From assembly GCA_001606155.1 (NCBI GenBank), contig LODT01000028.1:1588735-1652734 (forward strand): a stretch of 64,000 bases of DNA, read 5' to 3'. The stretch is from Tieghemostelium lacteum. Its lineage: Eukaryota; Evosea; Eumycetozoa; Dictyosteliales; Raperosteliaceae. How positions within the stretch are numbered: position 1 is the stretch's first letter; every line of letters begins with the position of its first letter. Shown here piece by piece: positions 20,419 through 31,021 of the stretch. The position numbers and the translations under genes were made by a program. Under the pieces are notes generated by a model. The model made no database searches. It was not told the origin of the DNA and saw only the letters and a program-made list of their open reading frames with translations.

Positions 20419-21662
20419 TTAACAACATGTGTTTCTGATGATTTTTGATACAGTCTTCCATCTGACAAGTAATAGAGTTACAACACAGATTAACCATGGT
20501 GCAAAAAGACCACCACAAACACCGAATACAATAGAGTATCTCTTGTTTACATATGGTTGAAGTTTAAAGAAAACAAAATCAGTGTCGTCTTCATCGTAGT
20601 AACATGATGATAGTTCATTAGTTGGATAGTCATCCAATTGATCTGGACATGATGCACCTCCACATGGTCTGTGAATAGTACCTTCAACAGTCTCGTTTCC
20701 AACTGTATAAGTAACATCATAGATTAAATCATAATTCTTTTTCCATAGGTATTCATAACTAAAATTTAATGTATTAGTATAAAGTATAAAGTATAAGTAT
20801 AATATTATCAATACATACTCTGATTTTAATACAAAACATTGAGTTGGTACTTGAGTTATACCTCTGAAAGGTAATAAATATTGAGTCCATAATACAGAGA
20901 ATAAAATAACCAACATTATAGTATAGGCAATGAATAAATAGACCATCCAGGCTTCACCAAACAATCTACGATTAGCAAACCAATCTTTTAATGTATATTT
21001 ATGTTTTTGTGGTGTGTAATGAACTGGTGGTGGTGGGTTAATATCTTCTTCTCTCATTATACCTTTATGTCTCTCAAATATTCTAGTCCATTCCCTATAT
21101 AATATAAAACATATAAATTAAAATCATATGATAATCTAACAATACTAAACCTATTTGAATAACCACATACATTAAAGTAGAATAACTATCCAAAACCATC
21201 TTATATTGAGTTTTGGATCTCATTTGAATTCTGAGGATATATTTATCCTCTGGGTTAGGTCCACTCCCAAGAGGCAATCTTTCAATTTCAACAATATCAT
21301 GTAAACTAATAATACCCTATTTATTTATTCAAAAAAAATTAGTAAAAACATGGTCTAAAGAAGAATGTCAAATAAGGCCCTTACTTGAATTTAAATATCT
21401 AAAAATTTATAAAAATAGAATGAAAACCTACTCTTGTAATTCTGTCATCAGCACTTTCTTTAATTGTGAGACTTCCATCGTTAATGTGAAGATATCTTAT
21501 TTCCCATTCATGTGGTACACCACTATCACTGATATGTTGCATATTGAAATTACCAGTCATGGTTGGTTCACCCTGTGCAATTTCAACTTCAAATCCACTG
21601 GGTGTTGTAATATCACCATTATTATTACTATTAGTAACTGTTGATTCTTCGTCAGCGTACAT
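20419..21662 (-). CDS. PH domain plus two-span membrane protein with Cys-rich loop
   Basis: Four exons by splice signals and frame: 21662-21432, 21316-21171, 21094-20819 and 20758-20419, giving 330 residues. Residues about 34-137 look like a PH domain (MTGNFNMQH, HEWEIRYLHINDGSL, KYILRIQMRSKTQYKMVLDS, ending with the family's conserved Trp in EWTRIFERHKG). A proline-rich linker leads to membrane span 1 (about 174-196), a roughly 95-residue loop with several cysteines and an N-glycosylation site (NET), span 2 (about 294-316) and a basic tail ending in CC. PH domains bind phosphoinositides or proteins on the cytosolic face. Two spans with a Cys-rich outer loop recall channel auxiliary subunits such as BK-beta, but that link is only by layout. 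Confidence 0.75.
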
Positions 21663-22331
21663 CTTTACAATTGTTAGCTATAAAGAATTGATTTGTTTGA
21701 ATGAAAAAAAACGTTGATTTCTTTTAACAGGTTTTTTATTTTTTTTATTTTGATTGCAAAACTCTGATATTTTGGTGTTTGTGTAACGATCAAAAAAAAA
21801 ATCAACCATGGGTTTACTTTACAATTTTAATACTTTATACAAAAAATAGTTTACCATGTTAAAAAAGCAAGAAAATGTAATTTCAGAAATAAATTAAATC
21901 ATTCAAACTTATATTAGAATAAAAGATAGAGGAATGATATCTACCAATAACATTAAATGATAAAAAAATTAATAATTCCAAACTATTTTCGATTTGAGTA
22001 AATATATATCTCATGATGGAGTTATAAACATTGTAATAAACATACAAAATAAAAAAAAAAAAAACTTAAAAAATATTTGTAAAAAGTTCTCTCCACATAT
22101 TTCACTACATAATTTTTAAATTTAACTAATGTTATTTGTTCAAAACAGGAATTAGAATAAATATACTATAATGTTGATAAAAAAAGGTAAGAATTTAATT
22201 TTAGTCCTTTTTTTTTTTTTAATTTGTTCAGTTTTACATTTTTTTTTTTTAATTTTGCAAATTGAGAAGTTTAATTAACCTTTGTACATCAAACATTCAT
22301 ATATATAGAACCTCATTATTCTAAAATCAAA
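21663..22331. other. Intergenic region, A/T tracts
   Basis: Upstream region shared by two divergent genes (the PH membrane protein and the Alba-like protein). It contains long A and T runs and no frame or RNA structure I could support. A TATA-like stretch (ATATATAG) lies about 25 bases before the Alba-like start codon. Confidence 0.5.
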
Positions 22332-22843
22332 ATGAAAATGTCCAATACAAACAATAACAGTGCTGATGTAACTGTTATTAACAATACCAAAAAAATTAAA
22401 ATCTCATCAGATGTATCCAAATCATTATTTTATTTTTCAGATCTCACTGCAAGATTCTTGGAGTCTGAGGAGTTTGTTGATATATCAGGACTTGGTAAAG
22501 CAGTATCTAAAGTCATTACAACTATAGATCATCTCTCATCCAAAAATGTTGTAAATGTAGTTAGTATGTACACTCTTTTTAACTCCCAACATTCAAAAAG
22601 TGTATATTAAACATATATATTAATTAATACATAATTAATAAACAGAGGTTCATACAGGTATAAACTCCAATGTTGAATTGGTAGTTCGTGTAAGTAAAGG
22701 ATCAGGTCATAGTGAATATTTAAAATCAATGGAAGAAGTAAGTTTATACAAAAATAACTTTAGTATACCTCTCTTTGTTCTAATACACATTCCTCCTTCT
22801 TTCACTATAGAGAAAATCAAGAAACCCCACTACCAATGAATAA
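22332..22843 (+). CDS. Alba-like nucleic-acid-binding protein, 118 aa, spliced
   Basis: Three exons: 22332-22563, 22646-22737 and 22811-22843, with introns of 82 and 73 nt (donors GTATGT and GTAAGT). The joined frame is 118 residues, or 116 from the second ATG. After an Asn/Thr N-terminus it reads KKIKISSDVSKSLFYFSDL, then VDISGLGKAVSKVITTIDHL, SSKNVVNVVKVHTGI, VELVVRVSKGSG. This matches the order of the Alba fold: strand, helix, a strand with a G-x-A/G-x-x-K-like turn, helix, strands. Alba proteins include the Rpp20/Rpp25 subunits of RNase P/MRP and RNA-binding proteins. It ends in a basic RKSRNPTTNE. The family call rests on pattern; which Alba subgroup is unclear. The last exon codes for only ten residues plus the stop. 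Confidence 0.65.
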
Positions 22844-23008
22844 TTGAAAATATCAATATCAAAATCAAAAAAACCCCAACCCCCCAACCAATGTTGTACT
22901 TTTTCATTTCCGCTTTCAATTCCTATTTTATTTGGACTACAGTATTTAATATTTAAAAATATATACATTAAATATATATAAAAGTGTGTGTATGCTTATT
23001 CCTAATCT

Positions 23009-24163
23009 TTAACTTTGTAGTTCATTCTTCTCCTCTAATTGTTGATAATATAAATATAATTTTGATAGTACAAGTGTAAGTAAAAATAAGAGTGAAAAGT
23101 CTCTATTGGATTTGAATTTCTTTAGACAATCTTGTGGATTATCAAAATCAATAGTTTTAAGCTGCCACAATAGATGACCTGCACAAAGTGCACTTCCTAG
23201 ATAATAGATGGGTGGCATGGAAGCCATATACCCAGTCAATGCAAATCCTGTTATAGTCAATGCTGAAAAGTAACTAAGAATCTTCCCTGAATTCTGACCA
23301 AATTTCAATGCTGTGGATTTTACACCTACTACCACATCATCCTTTTTATCTTGATGTGCATAGATGGTATCATAGACCATAGTCCAACTTACACCAGCCA
23401 TGTACAATGGCAGAACAGTCATCCAATCACAACTACCACTAATTGCAGAGTATCCTGCTAAAACACCCCAATTAAATGCTAACCCCAGGACAAATTGAGG
23501 GTAGTATGTAAACCGTTTCATAAATGGGTAGAGTGTAATAACTGGTATTGAAGCTGCACATAATCCTATAGTATACCAATTCAATGTACAAAGTATCATT
23601 CCGAGACTAAACGATAACTGTCCGGCTAGAAATGTCAATGATTGTCTGTGTGTAAGAATTCTAGCTGCAATAGGTCGACTTTTCGTTCTCTCTACTTTTG
23701 AGTCGAATTTATAGTCAGCCATATCATTAATTACACAACCTGCAGATCTCATTACAAAAGCACCTGTTACAAACACACTGGTAACCATTAGATTTGGTAT
23801 AGTTCCTACAGGTGTCGCTAAAACTATGCTCCATAAACTAGGTGCCAACAATAACCAAACTCCAATAGGCTTATCAACTCTACTTAATTGAGCATAAGGT
23901 TGTACTGATTTTGGTAACTTTTCAATCCAACTACTATTTAAAGTTGTTGGTTGTTGTAAACTAACATTTGTACTACTATAGTTTCTAGTTGAAATCAATA
24001 CAGATTTCACAGGTATACTCTGATATTTATTGGCAGTACTTCTAAATACTGTCTTGTATGTATTTACATTATAAAAAATTGTATTATTTAATTTAGTCGA
24101 TCTTGTAAAACCATTATATATAAATTTTATAGTTTTATGATATGAATTGGTATTCAGTAACAT
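23009..24163 (-). CDS. coq2: 4-hydroxybenzoate polyprenyltransferase, mitochondrial (COQ2)
   Basis: A single 384-aa exon. The first 70 residues are Asn/Ser/Thr/Lys-rich with few acids, like a mitochondrial presequence. The UbiA-type enzyme follows: SRVDKPIGVWLLL near residue 94, the first aspartate motif NDMADYKFDSKVERTKSRP (Asn146, Asp147, Asp150, Asp154) and the second DTIYAHQDKKDD, with about eight hydrophobic segments. It attaches the polyprenyl chain to 4-hydroxybenzoate, the first membrane step of ubiquinone synthesis in the inner mitochondrial membrane. Length and both Mg-diphosphate motifs are normal, so the assignment is firm. It is convergent with the Alba-like gene (165 bases between stops). 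Confidence 0.95.
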   Translation of the reverse strand: MLLNTNSYHKTIKFIYNGFTRSTKLNNTIFYNVNTYKTVFRSTANKYQSIPVKSVLISTRNYSSTNVSLQQPTTLNSSWIEKLPKSVQPYAQLSRVDKPIGVWLLLAPSLWSIVLATPVGTIPNLMVTSVFVTGAFVMRSAGCVINDMADYKFDSKVERTKSRPIAARILTHRQSLTFLAGQLSFSLGMILCTLNWYTIGLCAASIPVITLYPFMKRFTYYPQFVLGLAFNWGVLAGYSAISGSCDWMTVLPLYMAGVSWTMVYDTIYAHQDKKDDVVVGVKSTALKFGQNSGKILSYFSALTITGFALTGYMASMPPIYYLGSALCAGHLLWQLKTIDFDNPQDCLKKFKSNRDFSLLFLLTLVLSKLYLYYQQLEEKNELQS

Positions 24164-24398
24164 TCATGAAATGAAAAAATCGAATAAAAATTTTTTTTAT
24201 ATATTTTATTCGTTTTTATACCTGTAAATATCGTGTCATTTTAGATCACTTTGATGATCAATAAATTACATCAAAATTTTTAAAAATATTCCCTTGTTAT
24301 AACAAATATCCCTAATGTTTAAATCACCAAAAGAATTCATTTTTTTATTTTTAATTTGTAAAAGTGATTTGATTGAGATATTCCAAAAGAATTTCAAA

Positions 24399-25456
24399 TT
24401 ATTTTGGGGGTTGATGTCTTTTGGCTCTGTTCAATACATCTCTGGCAGTACGAGATATTCCTCCTTTCAATTTTTTTGCTCCCTCTTCAACTTTATGCTC
24501 TACCTCATTTTTTACTTGTGTTAAACCATTTTCTACTTCATTGGCAGCTTCATCAGCATGATCCACAACTTTTTTGAGTTCATTTCCTGCCTCATCTGCA
24601 ATATTATTGGCACCTTCTTTAATTTTATTCTCTAGCTCATCAATAGGTCTTCTAGCCAAACGACCCAAACGTTCTGCTAAATATTGAGATCCTCTCTTTA
24701 GAGCAGCAGTTGCAGCCTCATACCCCGCAGCAATCTCTGTCCCACTAGAGGCGATTACTGCTCCTCCAGCACCTACAATTGCACCACCACCAGCAGCAAT
24801 TAACATTTTTAATTTTGTACCCAATGATACTGAAGAACCACTTGGAGGATCCGTGGGATTAGTTGTTCTGATACCAGTGGTTGTTGCACCAGCAGCGGGT
24901 AAAATACTGGAATCACGCCCTTCGATTGGATTCTCACCAATATCCTCACCTGTTGTAATCCAACGGTTGACAGTAGCTACCATATCAATAGGAAAACCGT
25001 TAGCACCATTCTCACCCTCTACAAAACCTGCATTTGGAATGATATTTCCGTTTTCATCTTCTTCATCTTGAAAGAATTGTGAAGTGATTTCTGCCTCCAA
25101 GTAATTACTGATTTGTGCATGGCTCAACCCTCCATCAACCCCATCTTCAATATGTAAACGACCAGGTCTATAAATATAATGAGTAATACCATAAGTTGCA
25201 AAATATTGAGTTGAAACTTGAAAATCAGCAGATATATCTGGACCATAACCAATATTACGGACCATCAAATGTGTATCCAGTGGAGCCAAAAATGCAAGAA
25301 TACCTGGGCCATTAGGGACTGGCAAATTCCATTTATCTCTCGTATTACCCAGCCATTTAGTAATGGAAAATAAACAGCAGCATTAAAAAGAGCTTGAGTT
25401 GGCAATGACAGATAGAAAATAATTACTAATAAATAGAATTTTATCATTTTGAACAT
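24399..25456 (-). CDS. Secreted protein with helical C-terminus; frame interrupted near the N-terminus
   Basis: The 5' end encodes a signal peptide (MIKFYLLVIIFYLSLPTQA, from ATG 25447 or 25456) and then FNAAVYFP in one frame. The body runs in the next frame, beginning about 25370 (ITKWLGNTRDKWNLPVPNGP), for some 320 residues. No GT-AG pair I tested rejoins the frames, so either a one-base indel has occurred or the sequence has an error near 25350-25385. The body has an N-terminal domain without a known motif (MVRNIGYGPDISADFQV), a Gly/Ala-rich hydrophobic stretch (LIAAGGGAIVGAGGAVIA) and a C-terminal 80 residues of amphipathic Glu/Lys/Ala helices (EGANNIADEAGNELKKV) resembling LEA-like or coiled-coil proteins. 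The function is unknown. Confidence 0.6.
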
Positions 25457-25524
25457 ATTTGTAATAGATTTTTCAAAAAAGTTTTATTTTTTATAACATT
25501 ATTTTTGATACAGTCTACTCAATT

Positions 25525-26268
25525 TTGTTTCTTTATTTTTGGAGAATTCCAAATCACATCATTTACAATGAAATAATACAAATTAGGGTGATCATTTTGA
25601 ATGTTATTATATAAATGATGTGTTTTGGAAAAAATAAAGAATCCAAATTATATATATAAAATTCAATATAGATGTTCACTGATTCATATGATGATAATTT
25701 AATTAATTTGTGGTAAAATGAAATGTTCTATATTGAGTTTTAAATTTCTATTTTTATATTTTTGGGTTTGTGGTAAATTTTTATACTGTTTTTAAAAACT
25801 ATGTACAAGTAAGGAAAAATTTTTTTTTTTTCCACAAATTATTTTTATTTTCAAAATATTTATCAAATAGAATGACTACTGGGAATAATATTTTTAATGG
25901 CACATTTGAACAAGACAATGAGAAAATGCATCGTATATACTTTGCTGTTAAATTAAGGGTTGTGAGAGCATATCAATACTACTGGTTAGCCTCTGTAGAA
26001 GATGTTTATTCCTACATGAAGCCATTCCATGAAAACTTTGAAGAATACATCATAAGCCAATGTCCAAGTTGGCCATTCCAAAGAGTTCCTGAAGATGAAA
26101 TAGGTAAACCCGCAGATGAAATGTTGAAAGAACAATTTTTCAGAAGATACTCAATAGCTCTAAGGAAAAAAAGAAGTTTTGATGAGAAATATAATATGGT
26201 GTGGACAGCAAATGTTTCCTGAAGACCATGTCTAGAGTAGTGTTTGAAAAAAATCAAAATTAAACAAT
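25525..26268 (+). repeat. Intact copy of a direct duplication (contains the small gene)
   Basis: The flanks here recur at 26661-27088. Shared runs include TTGTGGTAAAATGAAATGTT, the run ATTTATCAAATAGAA just before the start codon, and after the stop the GTCTAGAGTAGTGTTTGA stretch. This copy keeps a full coding region (25872-26222) between the two matching flanks. The spacing and order of the matches show one duplicated unit rather than scattered A/T-rich similarity. Confidence 0.75.
25872..26222 (+). CDS. Small unknown protein, 116 aa
   Basis: A frame from ATG 25872, which follows the A-rich stretch common before starts here, to a TGA at 26222. An upstream in-frame extension to 25770 is AT-driven and not credible. 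The protein begins MTTGNNIFNGTFEQDNEKM and is rich in aromatic and charged residues (YQYYWLASVEDVYSYMKPF, then SQCPSWPFQRVPEDEIG), ending with a basic helix and DEKYNMVWTANVS. There is no signal peptide, membrane span or motif I recognise. Balanced codon use and conserved-looking aromatic clusters argue for a real protein. Its flanks are duplicated downstream, where the coding part has been lost. Confidence 0.65.
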   Translation: MTTGNNIFNGTFEQDNEKMHRIYFAVKLRVVRAYQYYWLASVEDVYSYMKPFHENFEEYIISQCPSWPFQRVPEDEIGKPADEMLKEQFFRRYSIALRKKRSFDEKYNMVWTANVS

Positions 26269-26660
26269 ATTTTGATTGTAGTACTACATTTATTTTTAAT
26301 TTTTCCATTCACTTTTCTAAACCTAAGTATTACAATTATATCTTTTATTGATGGTTAATTAGATTTTTATAATAAAATTTTTCTCAACTTTATCTTGTTT
26401 CATTGCATAGGAATAGTAGAAATACTATTAAATTAAAAAATTTATTTTATTTTTCATCAACCCCAACTTGCTAAAAATAACCACTTTAAAATCATCAAAT
26501 AAAATCATAACCTATTATAAAATACCACAATGGACTTGGTAAAAAATATTTGAGTAGTTTTGCGAGAAGGTGACAAAAAACAGTGTTTAAAAATAACATC
26601 AATATTTGAGTTGAAGATAGTAAAAAAAATTGAATATGTTGTTTTCTTTTCAAACTCAAC

Positions 26661-27088
26661 ATTATGTTTTCTTTATTAATGTTGGAGAAATCCCACCAAA
26701 TCACAACATTTACAATGAAATACTAAAAATTTGGGTGATTATTTTTTGAATGTTATTATATATAAAAAATCAAAATATAGATTTTCATTGACCCATATAT
26801 TGATAAATCAATAAATTTGTGGTAAAATGAAATGTTTTATATTGAATTTTAGATTTTATTTCTATTTTTATATATTTTTTGGGATTGGTGGTAAAATTGA
26901 ATACCTGTTTTTTTATTTATTGTAAAAAATATGTACAATTTAGGAAATTGTAATTTTTTTTTTCCACCTATTATTTTTATTTTCTAAATATTTATCAAAT
27001 AGAACGAACACTGGCAATCAAATTTTTATTTTCCTCAAAACTACGCCTAGTGAAGTGTTTTTGAAAAAAAATTCAAAACTAAACCAAT
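26661..27088 (+). pseudogene. Decayed duplicate of the 25525-26268 unit, coding region deleted
   Basis: The promoter-side flank (about 26661-27012) aligns by eye with 25525-25885, and about 27030-27088 aligns with the region around and after the stop of the intact gene (about 26213-26268). The position of the start codon reads ACG, and nearly all of the coding sequence is missing, leaving a short fusion of the two flanks. This is what remains after a tandem duplication followed by internal deletion. The 392 bases before it (26269-26660) are A/T-rich with nothing I can support. Confidence 0.7.
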
Positions 27089-27425
27089 CAATCAATTTCA
27101 ATTAAACTATAGAAGAATATAAACATTGGCAAACTATAGGTACAGAAAAAGTATTAATAACAAAAATTCAATATCATAATCGAGATTAAAAATAAAATTG
27201 TAAAATTGTGTGAGAGTATCGCCAATTTGACTGAGAACTGGGTTGTATCAAAATGGTGATCAGAAGAACCAAATAAACTATCCAAAGAAATGAAGCTATT
27301 AAATGTTGATAGGCATTTTGATTGTTTTTCCACTATCTCAAAAAGAATTGTTTTTTAATTTCTCACCAACTTTTTTTTTATTTATTTGTATAAATTACAA
27401 TTTATTTATTGTGTTGATTGAAAAA
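27089..27425. other. Intergenic region before the short-chain dehydrogenase
   Basis: About 340 bases. An in-frame extension of the dehydrogenase to 27303 exists but encodes an unlikely Phe/Leu/Ile-rich run from T tracts, so I treat it as 5' untranslated sequence. Nothing else is supported. Confidence 0.4.
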
Positions 27426-28316
27426 ATGAATACTTGGTTTATTACAGGTGCTTCTAGTGGATTTGGTTTAGAGTTGACAAGATTATTACTTGAGGGTGGA
27501 TACCAAGTAGCAGCTACTAGTAGAAATAAAGATAGATTAACTCAAGAAGTAACTAAAACTTTAGGAAACAATACAAAGAGTAAAGAGATTTTAGATAAAA
27601 AGTTTTTAGCATTGGCTGTTGATTTACAATCACCAGTATCTGTAGAGAAAGCATTCAAAGATACTGTATCAAAATTCAAAAGTATTGAAGTTCTAGTAAA
27701 CAATGCAGGATATGCACAAAATGGTGCATTTGAGGAGGTATCCGATAAGGAAATGAGAGCAAATCTCGAGGTTAATCTGTTTGCAGTTATGAATGTGTGT
27801 CGTGTTGCCATACCATATCTAAGAGAGACTGCAAAGAGATTGAAAGTAGTTCCAAAGATTTTCAACATTTCATCGATTGCTGGGTTTGCTGGCTTGTCTG
27901 GTATAGGTGCTTACAGTATCTCTAAGTTTGCCTTAGATGGTTTAACAGAGACACTAGGATTTGAGTTAAGGGCATTTGGAATCAAGGTGTGCTCAGTGAG
28001 ACCTGGTTTCTTTAGAACTAATTTTATGAATGCCTCAACTCTTTTACCTGAAAAACAGTTGGATATCTATGAAGATCTTCATCAAGCATTCAATGCATTT
28101 ATGGAAAATGTAAAAGGAAATGAACCAGGTGACCCTGTTAAAGCAATGCAACTACTAATTAAAGTTGCTCAAGAAAACTCACCTCCACTCTACCTGTTTT
28201 TGGGATCAGACAGTTATGATACTGCATCTAAAAAACTAAATCAAATTCAAAAATGCCTCGATCGTTATAAATCAGAGGCTGCTGAAGCTTTAAATTTCCC
28301 AGATTCCAAATTGTAA
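27426..28316 (+). CDS. Short-chain dehydrogenase/reductase (SDR)
   Basis: A 296-aa protein from ATG 27426 (MNTWFITGASSGFG), chosen because the SDR cofactor motif normally lies within the first few residues. Classical SDR features are present: TGASSGFG nucleotide-binding turn, VDLQSP, VNNAGYAQNG, catalytic Ser in FNISSIAG, and YSISK for the Tyr and Lys. After the core, VRPGFFRTNFMN and a helical C-terminus fit the retinol-dehydrogenase-like or oxidoreductase subgroups. Such enzymes reduce or oxidise alcohol/ketone groups with NAD(P)H; the substrate cannot be read from sequence. Arg and Lys after the first beta strand (ATSRNKDR) suggest NADP(H). It is probably cytosolic. Confidence 0.93.
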   Translation: MNTWFITGASSGFGLELTRLLLEGGYQVAATSRNKDRLTQEVTKTLGNNTKSKEILDKKFLALAVDLQSPVSVEKAFKDTVSKFKSIEVLVNNAGYAQNGAFEEVSDKEMRANLEVNLFAVMNVCRVAIPYLRETAKRLKVVPKIFNISSIAGFAGLSGIGAYSISKFALDGLTETLGFELRAFGIKVCSVRPGFFRTNFMNASTLLPEKQLDIYEDLHQAFNAFMENVKGNEPGDPVKAMQLLIKVAQENSPPLYLFLGSDSYDTASKKLNQIQKCLDRYKSEAAEALNFPDSKL

Positions 28317-28534
28317 AATAAACAGAATATCATTTCTTCTGAAATAAGATTATTACTTTGACTCAATATTACTCAAAACTTATTATTTTAAAAATAGGAT
28401 TTTAAAAATTTAAGAAGATTTTTCAAGGAATCAGAATCACCTAAATTTTTCTTAAGAATTTCATCTTTTTAATTTAATAAAATCTAGAAATTTTTTTTTT
28501 AAAATCATTAAATTATTTTAGATACAAATATTAA

Positions 28535-29461
<927 letters not shown>

Positions 29462-29710
29462 ATAAAAATTGTAGATTTTATTGTACATTTTCTATCAACT
29501 CAAATATAATACCAATCTTTTATTTTTTTTTAATTATTATACTAATGTTAACTATTACAGTAATTGGTATTTCAAGTAATATATTATTATTATTATAATG
29601 TGGGTTTAGAATAATAACATAAAACATTTATTTTTTTAAAAGTATAAACAAAATAATAATAATAAAATTAAATGAATATTAATGTTGAAAAATTAATATT
29701 TTGAATCTAT

Positions 29711-31021
29711 TTAAAGGTCTTTTGGTTGAATTTTAAAGATTGAGGTGATAAAAGAAAATGGAGACTTTTCAGTGTTATTGTTATTTACAGATTCTTGTTC
29801 TTTTTGTTTTTCTTGTTCCATCTTTTCAATGGCTTGTTGTCTTTCTTCCTCTAATCTCTTGTTGTGCTCTTTGAGTTCTTGTAATTTTCTTTCCAATTCC
29901 ATTCTCTTGGCTTCTCTGTCTTTGGCAATCTCTTCTTCAGATGGTCTGGATTGTTCAGATTCAACACAGTGGTGAGTTTGTGGAGAAATAAACTTGGCCA
30001 AAGAAGACAACAAATCAGATAATTCAGCTCTAATGGAGAATGTAACCAATTTTACATTGTCTCTAATTTTCCAACTCTGGATTTCCTCCTTAAGATTTAA
30101 TAGAATTTGTTCAGTCTTTTCTAATGAACTATTGAATGCCAATTCAATTTGTTTAATGGCATGATCCAATTCAACTTGAATATTAAATTCTTCATTATTA
30201 TTATTGTTATTATTATTATTATTGTCAGTTGGTGGAATAACAATTGCTTCTTGAACTACAACTGGTTGTTCAACTACCAATTCAGCTTCTCTTTGAATTA
30301 ATGGTTTCTTTTCTTCAACAATATCAGATTTCTCTTCCTTTTTACCAAAAGCCAAGTTCTTTACTTCATATTCTAATTCTCTGAGTGTATCAGAAATACT
30401 CTTGAGTAATGAAATATCTTTTGGAATGGAAACTTTATCATGATGATGTGGAACAATTTCATCTGGTTTATGAACATTATTATGATTATTATTATTTACA
30501 ACAATTTCATCTGGTTTAATAACTGTATTATTATTGTTATTGTTGTTGTTATTGTGATGTGGAACTACTTCATCTGGTTTGTGAATATTATTATGATTAT
30601 TATTATTATTATTTACAACAATTTCATCTGGTTTATTAACTGAATTATCTTGTTTATGTGGTACGACTTCATCAGGTTTATGAACAATATTACTGGTGGT
30701 GTCTAATACTTGAATTGGTGATTGTCTACCATCAAGAATTAAGAATTCATTTACAATCTTGTCTTCTTCAGTTTCAATAGCTTCTTGTTGTTTGTTGAGT
30801 TGTTTTTGTTGTTGTTCAGCCAACATGAACTCCTTGTATAATCTTTCTTCCTCTAGACGTTGTTTTTGTTCCTTTTGGAATTGTTCTTCTTTTTCAGTTT
30901 GTACTAACAAGTAGTCAATTGTACTATCCAAATCCCAGTTATGTTGTTTCAAAGCCTCTACTGCTTGTTCAGCTGAGCAGTTTGGGAACATGATTGTTAA
31001 AGTGCTAACTTTACCTTCCAT
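29711..31021 (-). CDS. CUE-domain protein with KPDE repeats and coiled coil
   Basis: A single 436-aa exon. Residues 3-42 form a CUE domain: STLTIMFPNCSAEQAVEAL with the MFP motif and a later DSTIDYLL di-leucine, both typical ubiquitin contacts. A Glu/Gln/Lys coiled coil follows (EKEEQFQKEQKQRLEEERL). Residues about 110-200 hold five repeats of KPDE(V/I)V that alternate between a PH and a VN ending, separated by Asn/His runs. The C-terminal part has helices and a second coiled coil rich in Glu/Lys/Gln (EAKRMELERKLQEL), ending in FSFITSIFKIQPKDL. A role in ubiquitin-dependent trafficking or degradation is inferred only from the CUE domain. It is tail-to-tail with the polyubiquitin gene, 249 bases apart. 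Confidence 0.8.
   Translation of the reverse strand: MEGKVSTLTIMFPNCSAEQAVEALKQHNWDLDSTIDYLLVQTEKEEQFQKEQKQRLEEERLYKEFMLAEQQQKQLNKQQEAIETEEDKIVNEFLILDGRQSPIQVLDTTSNIVHKPDEVVPHKQDNSVNKPDEIVVNNNNNNHNNIHKPDEVVPHHNNNNNNNNNTVIKPDEIVVNNNNHNNVHKPDEIVPHHHDKVSIPKDISLLKSISDTLRELEYEVKNLAFGKKEEKSDIVEEKKPLIQREAELVVEQPVVVQEAIVIPPTDNNNNNNNNNNEEFNIQVELDHAIKQIELAFNSSLEKTEQILLNLKEEIQSWKIRDNVKLVTFSIRAELSDLLSSLAKFISPQTHHCVESEQSRPSEEEIAKDREAKRMELERKLQELKEHNKRLEEERQQAIEKMEQEKQKEQESVNNNNTEKSPFSFITSIFKIQPKDL

Noticed and set aside
27303-27425. N-terminal extension of the short-chain dehydrogenase
   Set aside because: The residues come from T tracts and the SDR motif normally starts within ten residues of the N-terminus.
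30440-30643. Plus-strand frame rich in Ile/Met/Trp
   Set aside because: It is the reverse strand of the Asn/His repeat tract in the CUE-domain gene.
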